A stretch of 64,000 nt of DNA from Paenimyroides baculatum (GCF_008629655.1 NZ_VWSG01000001.1:310001-374000); one strand, 5' to 3'; positions 26,646 through 36,004 are shown, counted from the stretch's first letter. The notes: generated from the letters alone by a model not told the origin. Numbers and translations: made by a program.

Positions 26646-27308
26646 ATGAAAAAAGTACTTCTTTTGGTCGCTCTTTTTGTAGTGCCCGTTGTTGCTTACC
26701 TATTTTTTGCCTCAGGTGTAAACTCTTTTATAAAACTACCTGTTGTTACAGAAAAAATCCCTGAACTTTCTGCAAGCTGGGAACCACTTTCGGGAAATCC
26801 TGTTGAAATGAAAAATAAAATTACCATTTTAGGTTTTGCAGGAAACGATATTAAATATGTCGAAGGAAACATAACCAACCTAGCTCATAAAATTTACGAT
26901 AAAAATAAAGACTTTGTCGATTTTCAGGTGATTATGATTGCACCGAAAGGAACCGAAGAAGAGATCAATAAATTGGATCAGCAGTTAAGTGTTAATATCG
27001 ATTTAAAACATTGGCATTACGTAATGGCAACTGAAAACGAAATTCAAGAGTACTTTAAAAAATTGAATTTAGTTGGTGGATTAGATTCAAAATTTGGTAC
27101 ATCAAACGTATATATTATCGATAAAGAACTAAATCTTCGCGGTAGAAAAGGCAAGAACAAAAAAGGAGAAGACGAGTATCGTGAAGGATACAACACCATT
27201 TCTGCAGCCGACCTGCATAACGAAATGTCAGACGATGTAAAGGTAATTCTGGCAGAATATCGTTTGGCACTTAAGAAAAACAACAATAAAGACAACATAA
27301 CAAATTAG
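26646..27308 (+). CDS. Sco-like thioredoxin-fold protein without the copper-binding cysteines
   Basis: This 220-aa protein has an N-terminal membrane anchor (about 4-22). The remainder follows a thioredoxin/Sco-like pattern: MKNKITILGFAGND strand-turn, VDFQVIMIAPKG strand, LKHWHYVMATE and NVYIIDKELNLRGR. The CxxxC copper site of Sco is absent. It is 3 nt from the canonical sco gene and so is probably an assembly partner in cytochrome oxidase maturation. That role is inferred from position and fold only. Confidence 0.7.
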   Translation: MKKVLLLVALFVVPVVAYLFFASGVNSFIKLPVVTEKIPELSASWEPLSGNPVEMKNKITILGFAGNDIKYVEGNITNLAHKIYDKNKDFVDFQVIMIAPKGTEEEINKLDQQLSVNIDLKHWHYVMATENEIQEYFKKLNLVGGLDSKFGTSNVYIIDKELNLRGRKGKNKKGEDEYREGYNTISAADLHNEMSDDVKVILAEYRLALKKNNNKDNITN

Positions 27309-27310
27309 TA

Positions 27311-27982
27311 ATGAAAAAAAATTATTCATACATCTGGATTTCGCTGATCGTTTTGATTTTCGGAATCTATTTTGTTCCAAAAATTGTAGCTCGTTTTAAA
27401 ACTGCTTCGGTAGTAGAAAGCGATCGTTTAAATGTAGCGAACCGCAGAGAACTGAAAGAAATTGGTAAAGCACCTGCTTTTTCGTTTACTAATCAAGATA
27501 ATAAAACCATTACAAATGCCGATTATGAAGGAAAAGTTCATTTGGTTGAATTTTTCTTCAGTACATGTCCTACAATTTGTCCTGTAATGAATGAAAACAT
27601 GGTCAAACTTCAAGGCGAATTTGGTAAAGACGATCGTTTTGCAATTGCGTCTATCACGATCGATCCTGAAACCGATACACCAGAACATCTAAAAGAACAT
27701 GCGAAATTTTTAAAGGTAACTATGAAAAACTGGCATTTTTTAACAGGGTCTGAAGATGCTATTTTCGCTCTTGCTAAAAAATTCAATATGTATGTTGGTA
27801 AAAACGATGATGCTCCGGGTGGTTTTGAACATTCAGGCTTATTTGCTTTGATCGATAAAAAAGGAAAAATCCGTTCACGTAATATGGAAAACATGGATTA
27901 TCCGATTATATATTACGATGGAACTACAGAAGAAGGTGTGCAAATGCTTCGCGAAGATATTCAACAATTAATTAAAGAATAA
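27311..27982 (+). CDS. SCO1/SenC family copper chaperone
   Basis: This 223-aa membrane-anchored thioredoxin-fold protein (helix about 6-24) delivers copper to the CuA site of subunit II. Copper ligands are Cys86 and Cys90 in STCPTICP and His174 in FEHSG. The gene abuts the preceding Cys-less paralogue (gap 2 nt) and overlaps the next gene by one base. Confidence 0.95.
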   Translation: MKKNYSYIWISLIVLIFGIYFVPKIVARFKTASVVESDRLNVANRRELKEIGKAPAFSFTNQDNKTITNADYEGKVHLVEFFFSTCPTICPVMNENMVKLQGEFGKDDRFAIASITIDPETDTPEHLKEHAKFLKVTMKNWHFLTGSEDAIFALAKKFNMYVGKNDDAPGGFEHSGLFALIDKKGKIRSRNMENMDYPIIYYDGTTEEGVQMLREDIQQLIKE

Positions 27983-28524
27983 TGGATCATATACAAACTG
28001 AAAAAAAATACAGTATCTGGATTTGGATTTTATCAATAGCAATACCGGTTGTTGTTGCCATATTATTTAGTGTAAACCTGCACGATTTAGGTTACGATGT
28101 TAAACCTCTTTCGTTTCTACCTCCAATTTACGCTACAATTAACGGTTTAACGGCAATATTGTTGTTCTCGGCAGTTAGGGCAATTAAAAAAGGAAATCAG
28201 GCGTTACACGAACGATTAATTAAGATTTGTATTGCATGTTCGGTAGCCTTTTTAGCTATGTATGTTGCATATCACATGACATCGGTTGAAACAAAATTTG
28301 GTGGAGAAGGTGCAGTTCGTTACATCTACTTTTTTATATTGATAACCCATATTTTATTATCAATTATCATTATTCCGTTTGTATTGGTAACATTTGTTCG
28401 CGGAATTTCGGGTTCGTACCAACGTCATAAAAAACTGGCGCGCATTACGTATCCAATGTGGCTGTATGTAGCTGTAACTGGCGTTATTGTTTATTTAATG
28501 ATCTCTCCTTACTATGTTCACTAA
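27982..28524 (+). CDS. DUF420 membrane protein
   Basis: This 180-aa protein has about five membrane helices and conserved His residues in HERLIK and MYVAYHMTS, the DUF420/YozB-type pattern. The family is regularly found next to oxidase assembly genes, but its biochemical role is not established. It starts on the last base of sco and overlaps the next gene by 11 nt, so the genes form one tight operon. Confidence 0.88.
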   Translation: MDHIQTEKKYSIWIWILSIAIPVVVAILFSVNLHDLGYDVKPLSFLPPIYATINGLTAILLFSAVRAIKKGNQALHERLIKICIACSVAFLAMYVAYHMTSVETKFGGEGAVRYIYFFILITHILLSIIIIPFVLVTFVRGISGSYQRHKKLARITYPMWLYVAVTGVIVYLMISPYYVH

Positions 28525-28750
28525 AAAAACATACTATCTATTTTCTATTTTCTTTCTTCTATTTTCTATTGAAGGATTCGCTCAATGTGCCATGTGTCGT
28601 GCGGCGTTAGAAACCGAAGAAACCGGAATGCAGGCTGGAGCCGTAAACGATGGAATTGTCTATTTAATGGCATTTCCCTATTTATTGTTGCTGGTTGGCG
28701 GAATTGTTATTTTCCGAATCATGAAAGGTAAAAAGAAGAATAAAGTTTAG
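28514..28750 (+). CDS. small secreted/membrane protein with CxxC motif
   Basis: This 78-aa protein has a signal-like segment (about 5-22), then QCAMCRAALE with a CxxC, and a second hydrophobic helix (about 49-68) before a Lys-rich end. It belongs to a short family I associate with oxidase clusters in Bacteroidota. The CxxC could bind metal or be redox-active. It overlaps the DUF420 gene by 11 nt, which supports a shared role in oxidase biogenesis. Confidence 0.78.
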   Translation: MFTKKTYYLFSIFFLLFSIEGFAQCAMCRAALETEETGMQAGAVNDGIVYLMAFPYLLLLVGGIVIFRIMKGKKKNKV

Positions 28751-28754
28751 CTTG

Positions 28755-29420
28755 ATGATTTATATTTTAAATATTGAAACAGCTACAAAAAACTGTTCGG
28801 TAAGTTTAAGTAAAAACGGACAAACTTTTGCAATTAAAGAGGTGAGCGAAGAGCAATTTAGCCATGCCGAAAAATTGCATTTATTTATAAAGGAAGTTTT
28901 AGCAACAGAAAATATTTCATTAGAAAATTTAAACGCTGTCGCTGTAAGCAAAGGTCCGGGATCTTACACAGGCTTGCGAATTGGTGTTTCGGCTGCAAAA
29001 GGTCTTTGTTATGCTTTAAATATTCCTTTAATTGCAGTTGATACATTGGCTGTTTTAGCTGAAAAGGTTTCGATTAATTCAGGAATCATAATCCCAATGA
29101 TTGATGCCAGAAGAATGGAAGTTTTTACTCAAATGTTTGATAAAGATTATGCACCTTTATCAGTTGCCGAAGCTCTAATCGTTGATGAAACTGCTTTTGC
29201 TGATATAACGGAATATATTCATTTAATAGGTGACGGAGCCTTGAAATGTAAAATTGTTTTAACAGACAATAAATTTATTTATCATGAAGATGTTGTCTAT
29301 CCGTCGGCAAATGAAATGAGTAGAATATCATATAAAAAATATGTAGAAAACACTTTTGAAGACGTTGCCTATTTTGAGCCGTATTATTTAAAAGATTTTA
29401 TGCTTACCACAAAAAAATAA
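28755..29420 (+). CDS. tsaB: tRNA threonylcarbamoyladenosine biosynthesis protein TsaB
   Basis: This 221-aa protein starts at the ATG at 28755 (a TTG three bases earlier is less likely). It is an ASKHA-fold non-catalytic partner of TsaD in forming the universal t6A modification at tRNA position 37. The motifs ILNIETATKNCSVSL and SKGPGSYTGLRIG are diagnostic. It is the last gene of the block, followed by a strong terminator. Confidence 0.95.
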   Translation: MIYILNIETATKNCSVSLSKNGQTFAIKEVSEEQFSHAEKLHLFIKEVLATENISLENLNAVAVSKGPGSYTGLRIGVSAAKGLCYALNIPLIAVDTLAVLAEKVSINSGIIIPMIDARRMEVFTQMFDKDYAPLSVAEALIVDETAFADITEYIHLIGDGALKCKIVLTDNKFIYHEDVVYPSANEMSRISYKKYVENTFEDVAYFEPYYLKDFMLTTKK

Positions 29421-29445
29421 AAGACTCCAATTTGGAGTCTTTTTG
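29421..29445. terminator. bidirectional terminator
   Basis: AAGACTCCAA (29421-29430) / TTGGAGTCTT (29432-29441) with T run on the plus side and A run upstream. It separates tsaB from the convergent gene ending at 29449. Confidence 0.88.
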
Positions 29446-29448
29446 TTA

Positions 29449-30105
29449 CTAGATAGTCGCTAAGAAATTTCCTAACTTAATCATATCGCTATCGTTTTCT
29501 TTAATTTTATTTTCCTTGTAAAAAGCTTTAATCGCATCACTTTTACCCGGAATAATTTTCTCTAAAGATTTTTGCTTACCATCAAATTCAAATGTTTGGT
29601 TATTGTAAGTTATAAAGTAAACTTCTTCATTTGGTTTATATTCCGCCTGTGTGTCTTTGTCGTAGCTGTTAGATGCTTTTGAAGCAGGAATTAATTTAAT
29701 GCTTTGGAATTTCGATATTTTTATGTTATTGTTAGAAACAAGTACTTTATGATAGCGATCTACAGATGTACCTTTTAAATCATATACAAATAATTCGTAA
29801 ACGCTGCCATCTTGAAAAGTAAAATGTGCGTTTTTTTCTTTGATTAAATCTAACATGTCAGTGCCATTTTTATACTCCATTATATCGCTGTAGGCATTAT
29901 AACGTATTAAAAAATTCTGATCTCCTTTGTTAACTCTTGCATTTTGATATCTATCAATGTAATATCTTGAACCAGCTGCTTCTGTTTCTTTGAAATCGGC
30001 ACTTTTTCTAAAAGATAGAGTTCCACCACTACTACCTAAGTTTACTTGTGCGTTAGAGGTTATAGAAAATATTCCAATTGAAAAGATTAAAATTATTTTT
30101 TTCAT
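29449..30105 (-). CDS. secreted protein, function unknown
   Basis: This 218-aa protein has a clean signal peptide (KKIILIFSIGIFSITSNAQ, cleavage after about residue 19). The rest is predicted beta-rich (for example YFITYNNQTFEFDGK) with a short helical C-terminus and has no motif I recognise. Only 26 nt separate its start from the stop of the DUF255 gene upstream on the same strand, so the two may be co-transcribed. Confidence 0.75.
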   Translation of the reverse strand: MKKIILIFSIGIFSITSNAQVNLGSSGGTLSFRKSADFKETEAAGSRYYIDRYQNARVNKGDQNFLIRYNAYSDIMEYKNGTDMLDLIKEKNAHFTFQDGSVYELFVYDLKGTSVDRYHKVLVSNNNIKISKFQSIKLIPASKASNSYDKDTQAEYKPNEEVYFITYNNQTFEFDGKQKSLEKIIPGKSDAIKAFYKENKIKENDSDMIKLGNFLATI

Positions 30106-30131
30106 TTTTACTTTATAAAATTTGTTGTTAC

Positions 30132-32111
30132 TTAAATATTGTTAATGTGATTTGTTGCTAATCTGCAACTATTTATATTACAGATTTGAAATTTTTTATC
30201 TTGACTTTTATAGTCATTTAAAATAGGTATATTTAGTGAATTGTCTAAAACTATTTTAAACGCACTTTTTTGATTAATTATTGTTAATTCTTCTCTTGAA
30301 ACACCTTTTAAAACAATGTATTCAAAATCATCTTTAAAGATTAAGTTGTTTGTTAACCATTCTGAATACGCACTTCCATAATTAATCTGACCTAAAATTC
30401 GAGTGGTCATTTCTTTTGATAACTGCATGAAATAATCGTTTTTAAATAGAAAACCTACATAAAATAGATTTTTTGCCATTACTGCATTTGCAGAAGGTAT
30501 TACATTGTCTTCAATTTCAAAAACTGTACCAATTGTTTCATTTTCAGAAGATTTAAAGAAACCTTGTTTAGTGTCAAAGAATAAATCTAGTGCTTGAAAA
30601 GTAAGATTTTGTGCAAATTTTAAATGCTGCAAATCTTGCGTTTCATTGAATAATTCTAAAAAAGATTTAATTGTAAAAGCGTAATCTTCTAAATTTCCTG
30701 AAATGTAATTTTGGTTGTTTTTATAAACGTGTCCTAAATTATCATTTTTATATACTTTAAACTGTAAAAATGTTGTTAAATTTTCAATTGCAGTATTTAA
30801 TTCTGTTGAATAAATAATTTTTCGGGCACTTAAAAATCCGCTTAAAAGTTGCGCATTCCATGAGATAATTATTTTATCATCAAGCAATGGTTTTGTTCGC
30901 TGTTCACGATTTTTCAAAAGAAGATTCTCCCAATTTGCTTTTAGAATTTTAAGTTGATCTACATCGAAATTATGCTTTTTTGCAATGGTTTTTAAATCAT
31001 CTTTCTGAAATAAAACATACGCATTTGCTTCTTCCCAAAATCCATCGGAATTAATTGAAAATACATCAACAAATAACTTCCATTCATCTTTGCTGATTAA
31101 TTGTTCAAGTTCAGTTTTCGTCCAAAAATAATACGCACCTTCTTCTAATTTGTTGTTGCTGTTTAAACTGTCGGCATCGTAAGCGGTATAAAATCCACTA
31201 GAAGAATCCTGCCAATTATTCAATATAAAGCTAACGGTTTTTTCAACAACTTCTTTAAAAAGTTCATTTTTAGTAGCGATGTAAGCATTACTGTAAGTGA
31301 CTAAAAGTTGTGCATTGTCGTACAACATCTTCTCGAAATGCGGAATATGCCATTTGTGATCTACGCTGTATCTTGAAAATCCGCCTTCAACAACATCAAA
31401 CAAGCCGCCGTAAGCCATTTTAGTAAGCGTTAATTCTACATAATTGGTTAAAAAAGTATCCTTGTTAATTAAACCATATTGATAAAGGAAATTTAAATTG
31501 GTGGTCATCATGAATTTTGGTGCGCGTTGGTATCCTCCCAATTCCAAATCAAAACTTTTTTTCCAATTCTCAAGCAGTGGCTCAAGGTTGAAATCTGTTG
31601 TTTCTTTAGGATAAATCTCTAATGTATTATTCGCTAACGATATTCCGTTTTGAAGTTTCTCTGCATAATCATACATCTTTTCAGGCTCTTCTTCAAACAA
31701 TACATTCAATTGCTGCAAAATATCGATCCATTGACTTTTTGGAACATACGTTGCACCCCAAAGCGGCAATCCGTTAGGTAAAGCCACTATGTTTAGCGGC
31801 CAGCCACCTTGTTTAGTCATTAACTGCAAAGCCTGCATGTAATATGCGTCAACAGCCGGTAATTCTTCCCGATCGATCTTAAAACTGGTAAAATAAGCAT
31901 TCATGACAGCCGCGACTTCATCATTTTCAAAACACTCTTTTTCCATAACATGACACCAGTGGCAGGCTGCGTAACCAATACTTATAATAAGCAACTTGTT
32001 TTTGCTTTCTGCTTCTTGAATATTTTCATTGTTCCAAGGTTGCCAATACACCGGATTTTCTGCGTGCTGAAGCAAATAAGGAGAGTACGAATTGATTAAC
32101 TGATTGCGCAT
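30132..32111 (-). CDS. thioredoxin domain (DUF255/YyaL-type) protein
   Basis: This 659-aa protein starts with the DUF255 thioredoxin-like domain: LLQHAENPVYWQPW, then CHWC at about residues 50-53 in YAACHWCHVME, and GGWPLN. A long alpha/alpha-barrel part of the six-hairpin glycosidase type follows, with HFEKMLYDNAQL and YTAYDADS. This is the YyaL/SPATA20 architecture. Its biochemical function is unknown. No signal peptide is seen, so it is cytosolic. Confidence 0.92.
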   Translation of the reverse strand: MRNQLINSYSPYLLQHAENPVYWQPWNNENIQEAESKNKLLIISIGYAACHWCHVMEKECFENDEVAAVMNAYFTSFKIDREELPAVDAYYMQALQLMTKQGGWPLNIVALPNGLPLWGATYVPKSQWIDILQQLNVLFEEEPEKMYDYAEKLQNGISLANNTLEIYPKETTDFNLEPLLENWKKSFDLELGGYQRAPKFMMTTNLNFLYQYGLINKDTFLTNYVELTLTKMAYGGLFDVVEGGFSRYSVDHKWHIPHFEKMLYDNAQLLVTYSNAYIATKNELFKEVVEKTVSFILNNWQDSSSGFYTAYDADSLNSNNKLEEGAYYFWTKTELEQLISKDEWKLFVDVFSINSDGFWEEANAYVLFQKDDLKTIAKKHNFDVDQLKILKANWENLLLKNREQRTKPLLDDKIIISWNAQLLSGFLSARKIIYSTELNTAIENLTTFLQFKVYKNDNLGHVYKNNQNYISGNLEDYAFTIKSFLELFNETQDLQHLKFAQNLTFQALDLFFDTKQGFFKSSENETIGTVFEIEDNVIPSANAVMAKNLFYVGFLFKNDYFMQLSKEMTTRILGQINYGSAYSEWLTNNLIFKDDFEYIVLKGVSREELTIINQKSAFKIVLDNSLNIPILNDYKSQDKKFQICNINSCRLATNHINNI

Positions 32112-32131
32112 AGAACTATTTTAGAAATGAA

Positions 32132-32153
32132 AAGGTTGAGAAAACTCAACCTT
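32132..32153. terminator. terminator after the NifU gene
   Basis: AAGGTTGAG (32132-32140) / CTCAACCTT (32145-32153), four-base loop, short T run on the minus strand. Confidence 0.65.
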
Positions 32154-32158
32154 ATTTT

Positions 32159-33061
32159 TTAACCGTTTAAAGCCTCAACAACAATATCGTTGTTATGCAG
32201 CATTTGGCGTAACATGTTTTCGATACCGTTTTTCAGCGTAAATGTTGACGACGGACAACCGCTACAAGCACCTTTTAAGATTACGGTAACTCGTTTTGTT
32301 TTGTCATCGTAATTTTCAAAAGTGATATTTCCACCGTCTGATTGAACTGCCGGTTTTACATATTCCTCTAAAATATTGATGATTTGTTGCGATGTTACAT
32401 CTAAATTGTCAAAGTATTGCTCCTGCTGTTGTTCATGAGCTTTTGTTTCAACAATTAACGATTCATCTATAACCGTTCCACCGTTTTCAATGAATTGTTT
32501 AATGAAAGTTCGCACTTCAATAGTGATTTCATCCCATGAATAACTTTCGAATTTAGTGATCGAAACGTAATTCTCATCAATAAAGACTTCTTTTACATAA
32601 GGAAGTTTGAATAATTCTATCGCTAAAGGCGATGGTTTGGCTTCATCGATGTTTTTAAATTCAACCGCCGTTTTGGTAAGCGATTTGTTTGCTACAAATT
32701 TTAAAACCGCCGGGTTCGGAGTAGTTTCGCCATAAACAGTTACCGGGATTTTTTTGGTAGTTTCTTTCTGCGATTCAATTAAAACCTTTCCACCGTTAGT
32801 AACAAAGTCTTCAATTTGCTTTTTAACATCATCCTGTACATCTGTCCATTCCACAATAGAAAAGCGTTCAACAGCCACAAAATTCCCTGAAACATAAACC
32901 GATTTTACAAATGGTAGGTAAAATAACTGTCTTGCTAAAGGAGAATTTGCCGTATCGTCGATGTTTTTGAACTCAAAATTAGATCCATAGCTAATAAAAT
33001 CAGGGAATTCAAACTTGATTATTGCTGGATTTTGGGTTTCTTTTATATTTATTTTAAACAT
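32159..33061 (-). CDS. NifU-family Fe-S scaffold/carrier with two Nfu N-terminal domains
   Basis: This 300-aa protein is made of two tandem Nfu_N domains (about 5-95 and 105-195, each with a TxNPAxxKF-like start and SPLAxxLFxLPxVKxV) followed by the C-terminal NifU domain. That domain carries the cluster-binding Cys pair in GACSGCPSS (about residues 268-276). The family assembles or carries 4Fe-4S clusters. Duplication of the N-domain is the only departure from the simple Nfu layout and is common in Bacteroidota. Confidence 0.93.
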   Translation of the reverse strand: MFKINIKETQNPAIIKFEFPDFISYGSNFEFKNIDDTANSPLARQLFYLPFVKSVYVSGNFVAVERFSIVEWTDVQDDVKKQIEDFVTNGGKVLIESQKETTKKIPVTVYGETTPNPAVLKFVANKSLTKTAVEFKNIDEAKPSPLAIELFKLPYVKEVFIDENYVSITKFESYSWDEITIEVRTFIKQFIENGGTVIDESLIVETKAHEQQQEQYFDNLDVTSQQIINILEEYVKPAVQSDGGNITFENYDDKTKRVTVILKGACSGCPSSTFTLKNGIENMLRQMLHNNDIVVEALNG

Positions 33062-33077
33062 TTTTTAAGATTTTTTT

Positions 33078-33085
33078 CAAAATTA
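33078..33085 (-). promoter_or_regulatory. -7 box of the NifU gene
   Basis: TAATTTTG on the minus strand, 16 nt before the ATG at 33061. Confidence 0.5.
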
Positions 33086-33205
33086 ACAAAGAAATATCAA
33101 TTGAATATTTATATTTGGAAATTAAACGTAAAATTAACATATTTGAATTCATGATTTTGTAGAATATATTTTATAATCATGATATAAAATATTATACTTT
33201 TTATA

Positions 33206-33213
33206 TATATTTG
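33206..33213 (+). promoter_or_regulatory. -7 box of the PorP/SprF gene
   Basis: TATATTTG 31 nt before the ATG at 33245. Confidence 0.6.
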
Positions 33214-33244
33214 TTAACCATTTCTAAAGAGAAAAAAAGAATTT

Positions 33245-34276
33245 ATGAATATATTTACTAAATCCTTAGTAGTTGTTATATCTTCATTATTTGTGTCGCA
33301 AGTAAGTAACGCGCAAGAAGGAATTGCAGTGTATCAAGATTATTTAACAGATAACTATTATCTTATCCACCCTTCAATGGCTGGTATAGCAAATTGTGCA
33401 AAAGTTCGATTAACGGCGCGCCAACAATGGTTTGGTGAAAAAGATGCACCTGCTTTGCAAACAGCCAGTTTTAACACCTCGATTTCTGAAAGATCTGGTG
33501 TGGGTTTTGTAGCATTTAACGATAGAAATGGATATCATAAACAAGCCGGAGCAAAAATAACATATGCACACCATATTACTTTTTCACGAAGCGATTACGA
33601 TTTGAATAAACTTTCGTTTGGTATTAGCGGAGGTATGGTTAATTCTCAATTAGACCAGTCTGAATGGGGTAATGGTGTGTTTGATCCTTCTGTAAACGGA
33701 GCTGAATTGAAATACAATTATTTTAATGTTGATATCGGTGCATCTTACCATTATTTGGATTTTTATGCACACGCAACAGCTAAAAACGTTATTACTTCTG
33801 ATCGTGAGATATATTCAGATATAGAAAGTGATAATTTACGTAAGTATATTGTTTCTGCAGGATATGTTTTTGCAAAAAACAGAGGATACAGATCTTATAG
33901 AGATCAAGGTTTTTCATGGGAACCATCTGTGTTGTTTCAATATACAGAGCAAACACAGGAAAAAATGTTAGATGTGAATTTAAAAATGTATAAAGAATTT
34001 GCAAACGGACAATTCTTTGCAGGTGTTTCTTACAGAACAATGTTTGAAGGCGCTGAATACATGGAGAATAATGCAGACGTTAAAAAACAAAACTATCATT
34101 CGGTTTCACCATTGTTAGGTGTTAAGTTTAAACAAATAATGGTTGGTTATACTTACTCACACCAGTTTGGAGAAATTGGATTTGCGAAAGGAGGGTTTCA
34201 TCAGTTAACTCTAGGATTTAACTTCTTATGTAAAGAAAGTAATTACAAATGTAACTGTCCGTCAGTTAACTTTTAA
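33245..34276 (+). CDS. PorP/SprF family type IX secretion membrane protein
   Basis: This 343-aa protein has a signal peptide (about 1-23, ending VSNAQ). The family opening reads YxDYLTDNYYLIHPSMAGIA, followed by QQWFG and a beta-barrel-type body of alternating strands. PorP/SprF proteins sit in the outer membrane and in the family help anchor or deliver T9SS substrates; they are often encoded next to a giant adhesin. No adhesin is adjacent here, so its partner is elsewhere. It has its own promoter and terminator. Confidence 0.93.
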   Translation: MNIFTKSLVVVISSLFVSQVSNAQEGIAVYQDYLTDNYYLIHPSMAGIANCAKVRLTARQQWFGEKDAPALQTASFNTSISERSGVGFVAFNDRNGYHKQAGAKITYAHHITFSRSDYDLNKLSFGISGGMVNSQLDQSEWGNGVFDPSVNGAELKYNYFNVDIGASYHYLDFYAHATAKNVITSDREIYSDIESDNLRKYIVSAGYVFAKNRGYRSYRDQGFSWEPSVLFQYTEQTQEKMLDVNLKMYKEFANGQFFAGVSYRTMFEGAEYMENNADVKKQNYHSVSPLLGVKFKQIMVGYTYSHQFGEIGFAKGGFHQLTLGFNFLCKESNYKCNCPSVNF

Positions 34277-34286
34277 TATTAACAGA

Positions 34287-34313
34287 AAATCCCGATATTT
34301 ATCGGGATTTTTT
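34287..34313 (+). terminator. terminator after the PorP/SprF gene
   Basis: Perfect stem AAATCCCGAT (34287-34296) / ATCGGGATTT (34301-34310) and T run. Confidence 0.9.
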
Positions 34314-34323
34314 ATTTTATAAT

Positions 34324-34833
34324 ATGGCTTTAATTAAATCTATAAACGGAAAAGAACCTAAATTTCCCGATAATTGTTTTATTGCAGAAAACGCAACTTT
34401 GTTAGGCGATGTTGAAATGGGCGAACACTGTAGTGTTTGGTACAATGCAGTGGTACGTGGCGATGTTCATTATATTAAAATGGGCAACAAAGTAAACGTG
34501 CAAGATGGCGCAGTAATACATTGTACGTATCAAAAACATCCGACAATAATAGGAAACAATGTTTCTATTGGTCATAATGCTATTGTGCACGGCTGTACTA
34601 TTCATGATAATGTATTGATTGGTATGGGAGCAATTGTTATGGATAATTGCGTTGTTCACAGCAATGTTATTGTTGGTGCTGGTGCGGTGGTTACACAGAA
34701 TATGGAGTTATTACCAAATGGAATTTACGCTGGAATTCCCGCTAAAAGAGTGAAAGAATTAAACGCATCTGATTTTGCTGGAGAAATTGACCGTATAAGT
34801 AATAATTATGTATTGTACAGCAGTTGGCAATAA
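34324..34833 (+). CDS. gamma-class carbonic anhydrase family protein
   Basis: This 169-aa left-handed beta-helix protein is built of hexapeptide repeats. The three zinc-ligand His are in place: His66 (GAVIHC), His84 (SIGHN) and His89 (IVHGC). It is YrdA/PaaY-like; such proteins may hydrate CO2 or act as metal-dependent acyl hydrolases, and true activity varies. It is predicted to be a cytosolic trimer. It begins 11 nt after the preceding terminator, with no clear -7 box. Confidence 0.92.
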   Translation: MALIKSINGKEPKFPDNCFIAENATLLGDVEMGEHCSVWYNAVVRGDVHYIKMGNKVNVQDGAVIHCTYQKHPTIIGNNVSIGHNAIVHGCTIHDNVLIGMGAIVMDNCVVHSNVIVGAGAVVTQNMELLPNGIYAGIPAKRVKELNASDFAGEIDRISNNYVLYSSWQ

Positions 34834-34855
34834 TCTTTGATGAATATATAATAAC

Positions 34856-34885
34856 AAAAAGCGTTTCAATTTTGAAACGCTTTTT
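34856..34885. terminator. bidirectional terminator between convergent genes
   Basis: Perfect stem AAAAAGCGTTTCAA (34856-34869) / TTGAAACGCTTTTT (34872-34885). Confidence 0.9.
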
Positions 34886-35526
34886 TATGTTTTCTTTAAA
34901 AAGTTCGATTTGCTATAGAACAGTATAAACTGGTAAACATGTAGTGATGCTTCTCCTTCAGTCATTCCGTTGTAGGTTAACCTGCGGACTAAACGTTTAT
35001 AATCTTCAGTTTCCTTAAATCGCCTGTGCTGATAATCTTTAAAAAGCTTTAATTGGTTGTAAGTAAAAGTCTCTGTTCTGCCAATGTTTCCTTTTTGAAC
35101 TTCAAACACAATGTAATTGTCATAAATTGGAACTAAAGAATCGTTTACTGAAAACTTTTCTGCACCCAAACCAATATCAAACAAACCGCTTACCCAGCTT
35201 AAAAACATGGCTTCGTCTTTTTTGTTTAGTTCGGCAAGTACCGATAAATCTTTTGTTTTAGGATTTCTTCCAGTGATGTACATATTGTTCAGAAAGAATT
35301 TTTTATCCTTAACTTCAAACGCTGCAATGTAATTTCTATTAACAATAGTGGTGTCAATATTAGGAACAGGACGTTTGTCTGGATAATACCTGAAATATTG
35401 CTCCATGTGGTGGTAACGATACGGATAAGTTGTGCCGTTCCATGTAATGTTTTCCGGTTCGTACTTTTTTTGCGCCCATGTGAAAATAGTGCTTAAAAGT
35501 AAAATAATCGTGTAGAAGTGTTTCAT
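34885..35526 (-). CDS. secreted protein, function unknown
   Basis: This 213-aa protein has a signal peptide (about 1-18, ending FTWAQ). The mature part is rich in Tyr, Lys and Asp, with segments such as NRNYIAAFEVKDKKFFLNN and a helical C-terminus. No domain is recognised. It is single, flanked by terminators on both sides. Confidence 0.72.
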   Translation of the reverse strand: MKHFYTIILLLSTIFTWAQKKYEPENITWNGTTYPYRYHHMEQYFRYYPDKRPVPNIDTTIVNRNYIAAFEVKDKKFFLNNMYITGRNPKTKDLSVLAELNKKDEAMFLSWVSGLFDIGLGAEKFSVNDSLVPIYDNYIVFEVQKGNIGRTETFTYNQLKLFKDYQHRRFKETEDYKRLVRRLTYNGMTEGEASLHVYQFILFYSKSNFLKKT

Positions 35527-35531
35527 AAGCT

Positions 35532-35560
35532 TAAAAAAAATACCGACAAAAGCCGGTATT
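35532..35560 (-). terminator. terminator of the DUF3276 gene
   Basis: AATACCG (35539-35545) / CGGTATT (35554-35560); eight T follow on the minus strand. Confidence 0.8.
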
Positions 35561-35579
35561 AATTATAATGAAAACGATA

Positions 35580-35936
35580 TTAAAAATCGTCGAATTCTAC
35601 GTTTGTATAGCTTTTTTCTTCAACGTTAGCTAGTTCTCTTTTGAAATCTTTTTGATGTCTTTCAGAGATAACCTCTTCACCTTTTTGATCTAAAACATAA
35701 TCAGTCATTTCGTTTAAGATTTCCTTAAAAGAAACAAAATCTTCTTTATAAAGGTAAATTTTGTGCTTTTTGAAGTGGAATGATCCGTCTTCTTCAGTAA
35801 ACTTTTTACTTTCAGTAATGGTTACATAGTAATCATCTGCTTTTGTAGATCTTACATCAAAAAAGTAAGTTCTTCTGCCGGCTCTTAATACTTTCGAAAA
35901 AATTTCCTCTTTTTCTAGCATTTCATGGTCTCTCAT
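35580..35936 (-). CDS. DUF3276 / PUR-family nucleic-acid-binding protein
   Basis: This 118-aa protein contains the pattern EEIFSKVLRAGRRTYFFDVR...DYYVTITESK that marks the bacterial PUR-alpha-like (DUF3276) family, which is very conserved in Bacteroidota. It folds as a Whirly-like single repeat that dimerises and binds single-stranded DNA or RNA in characterised relatives. The physiological role is unknown. The start at 35936 is supported by the conserved short N-terminus. Confidence 0.93.
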   Translation of the reverse strand: MRDHEMLEKEEIFSKVLRAGRRTYFFDVRSTKADDYYVTITESKKFTEEDGSFHFKKHKIYLYKEDFVSFKEILNEMTDYVLDQKGEEVISERHQKDFKRELANVEEKSYTNVEFDDF

Positions 35937-36004
35937 AGTCCTTTCGTTGTGTTAAAATTTTTACATCCCTTCAAAAGTCCAAAAAAAATCTTATAAAACA
36001 AAAT

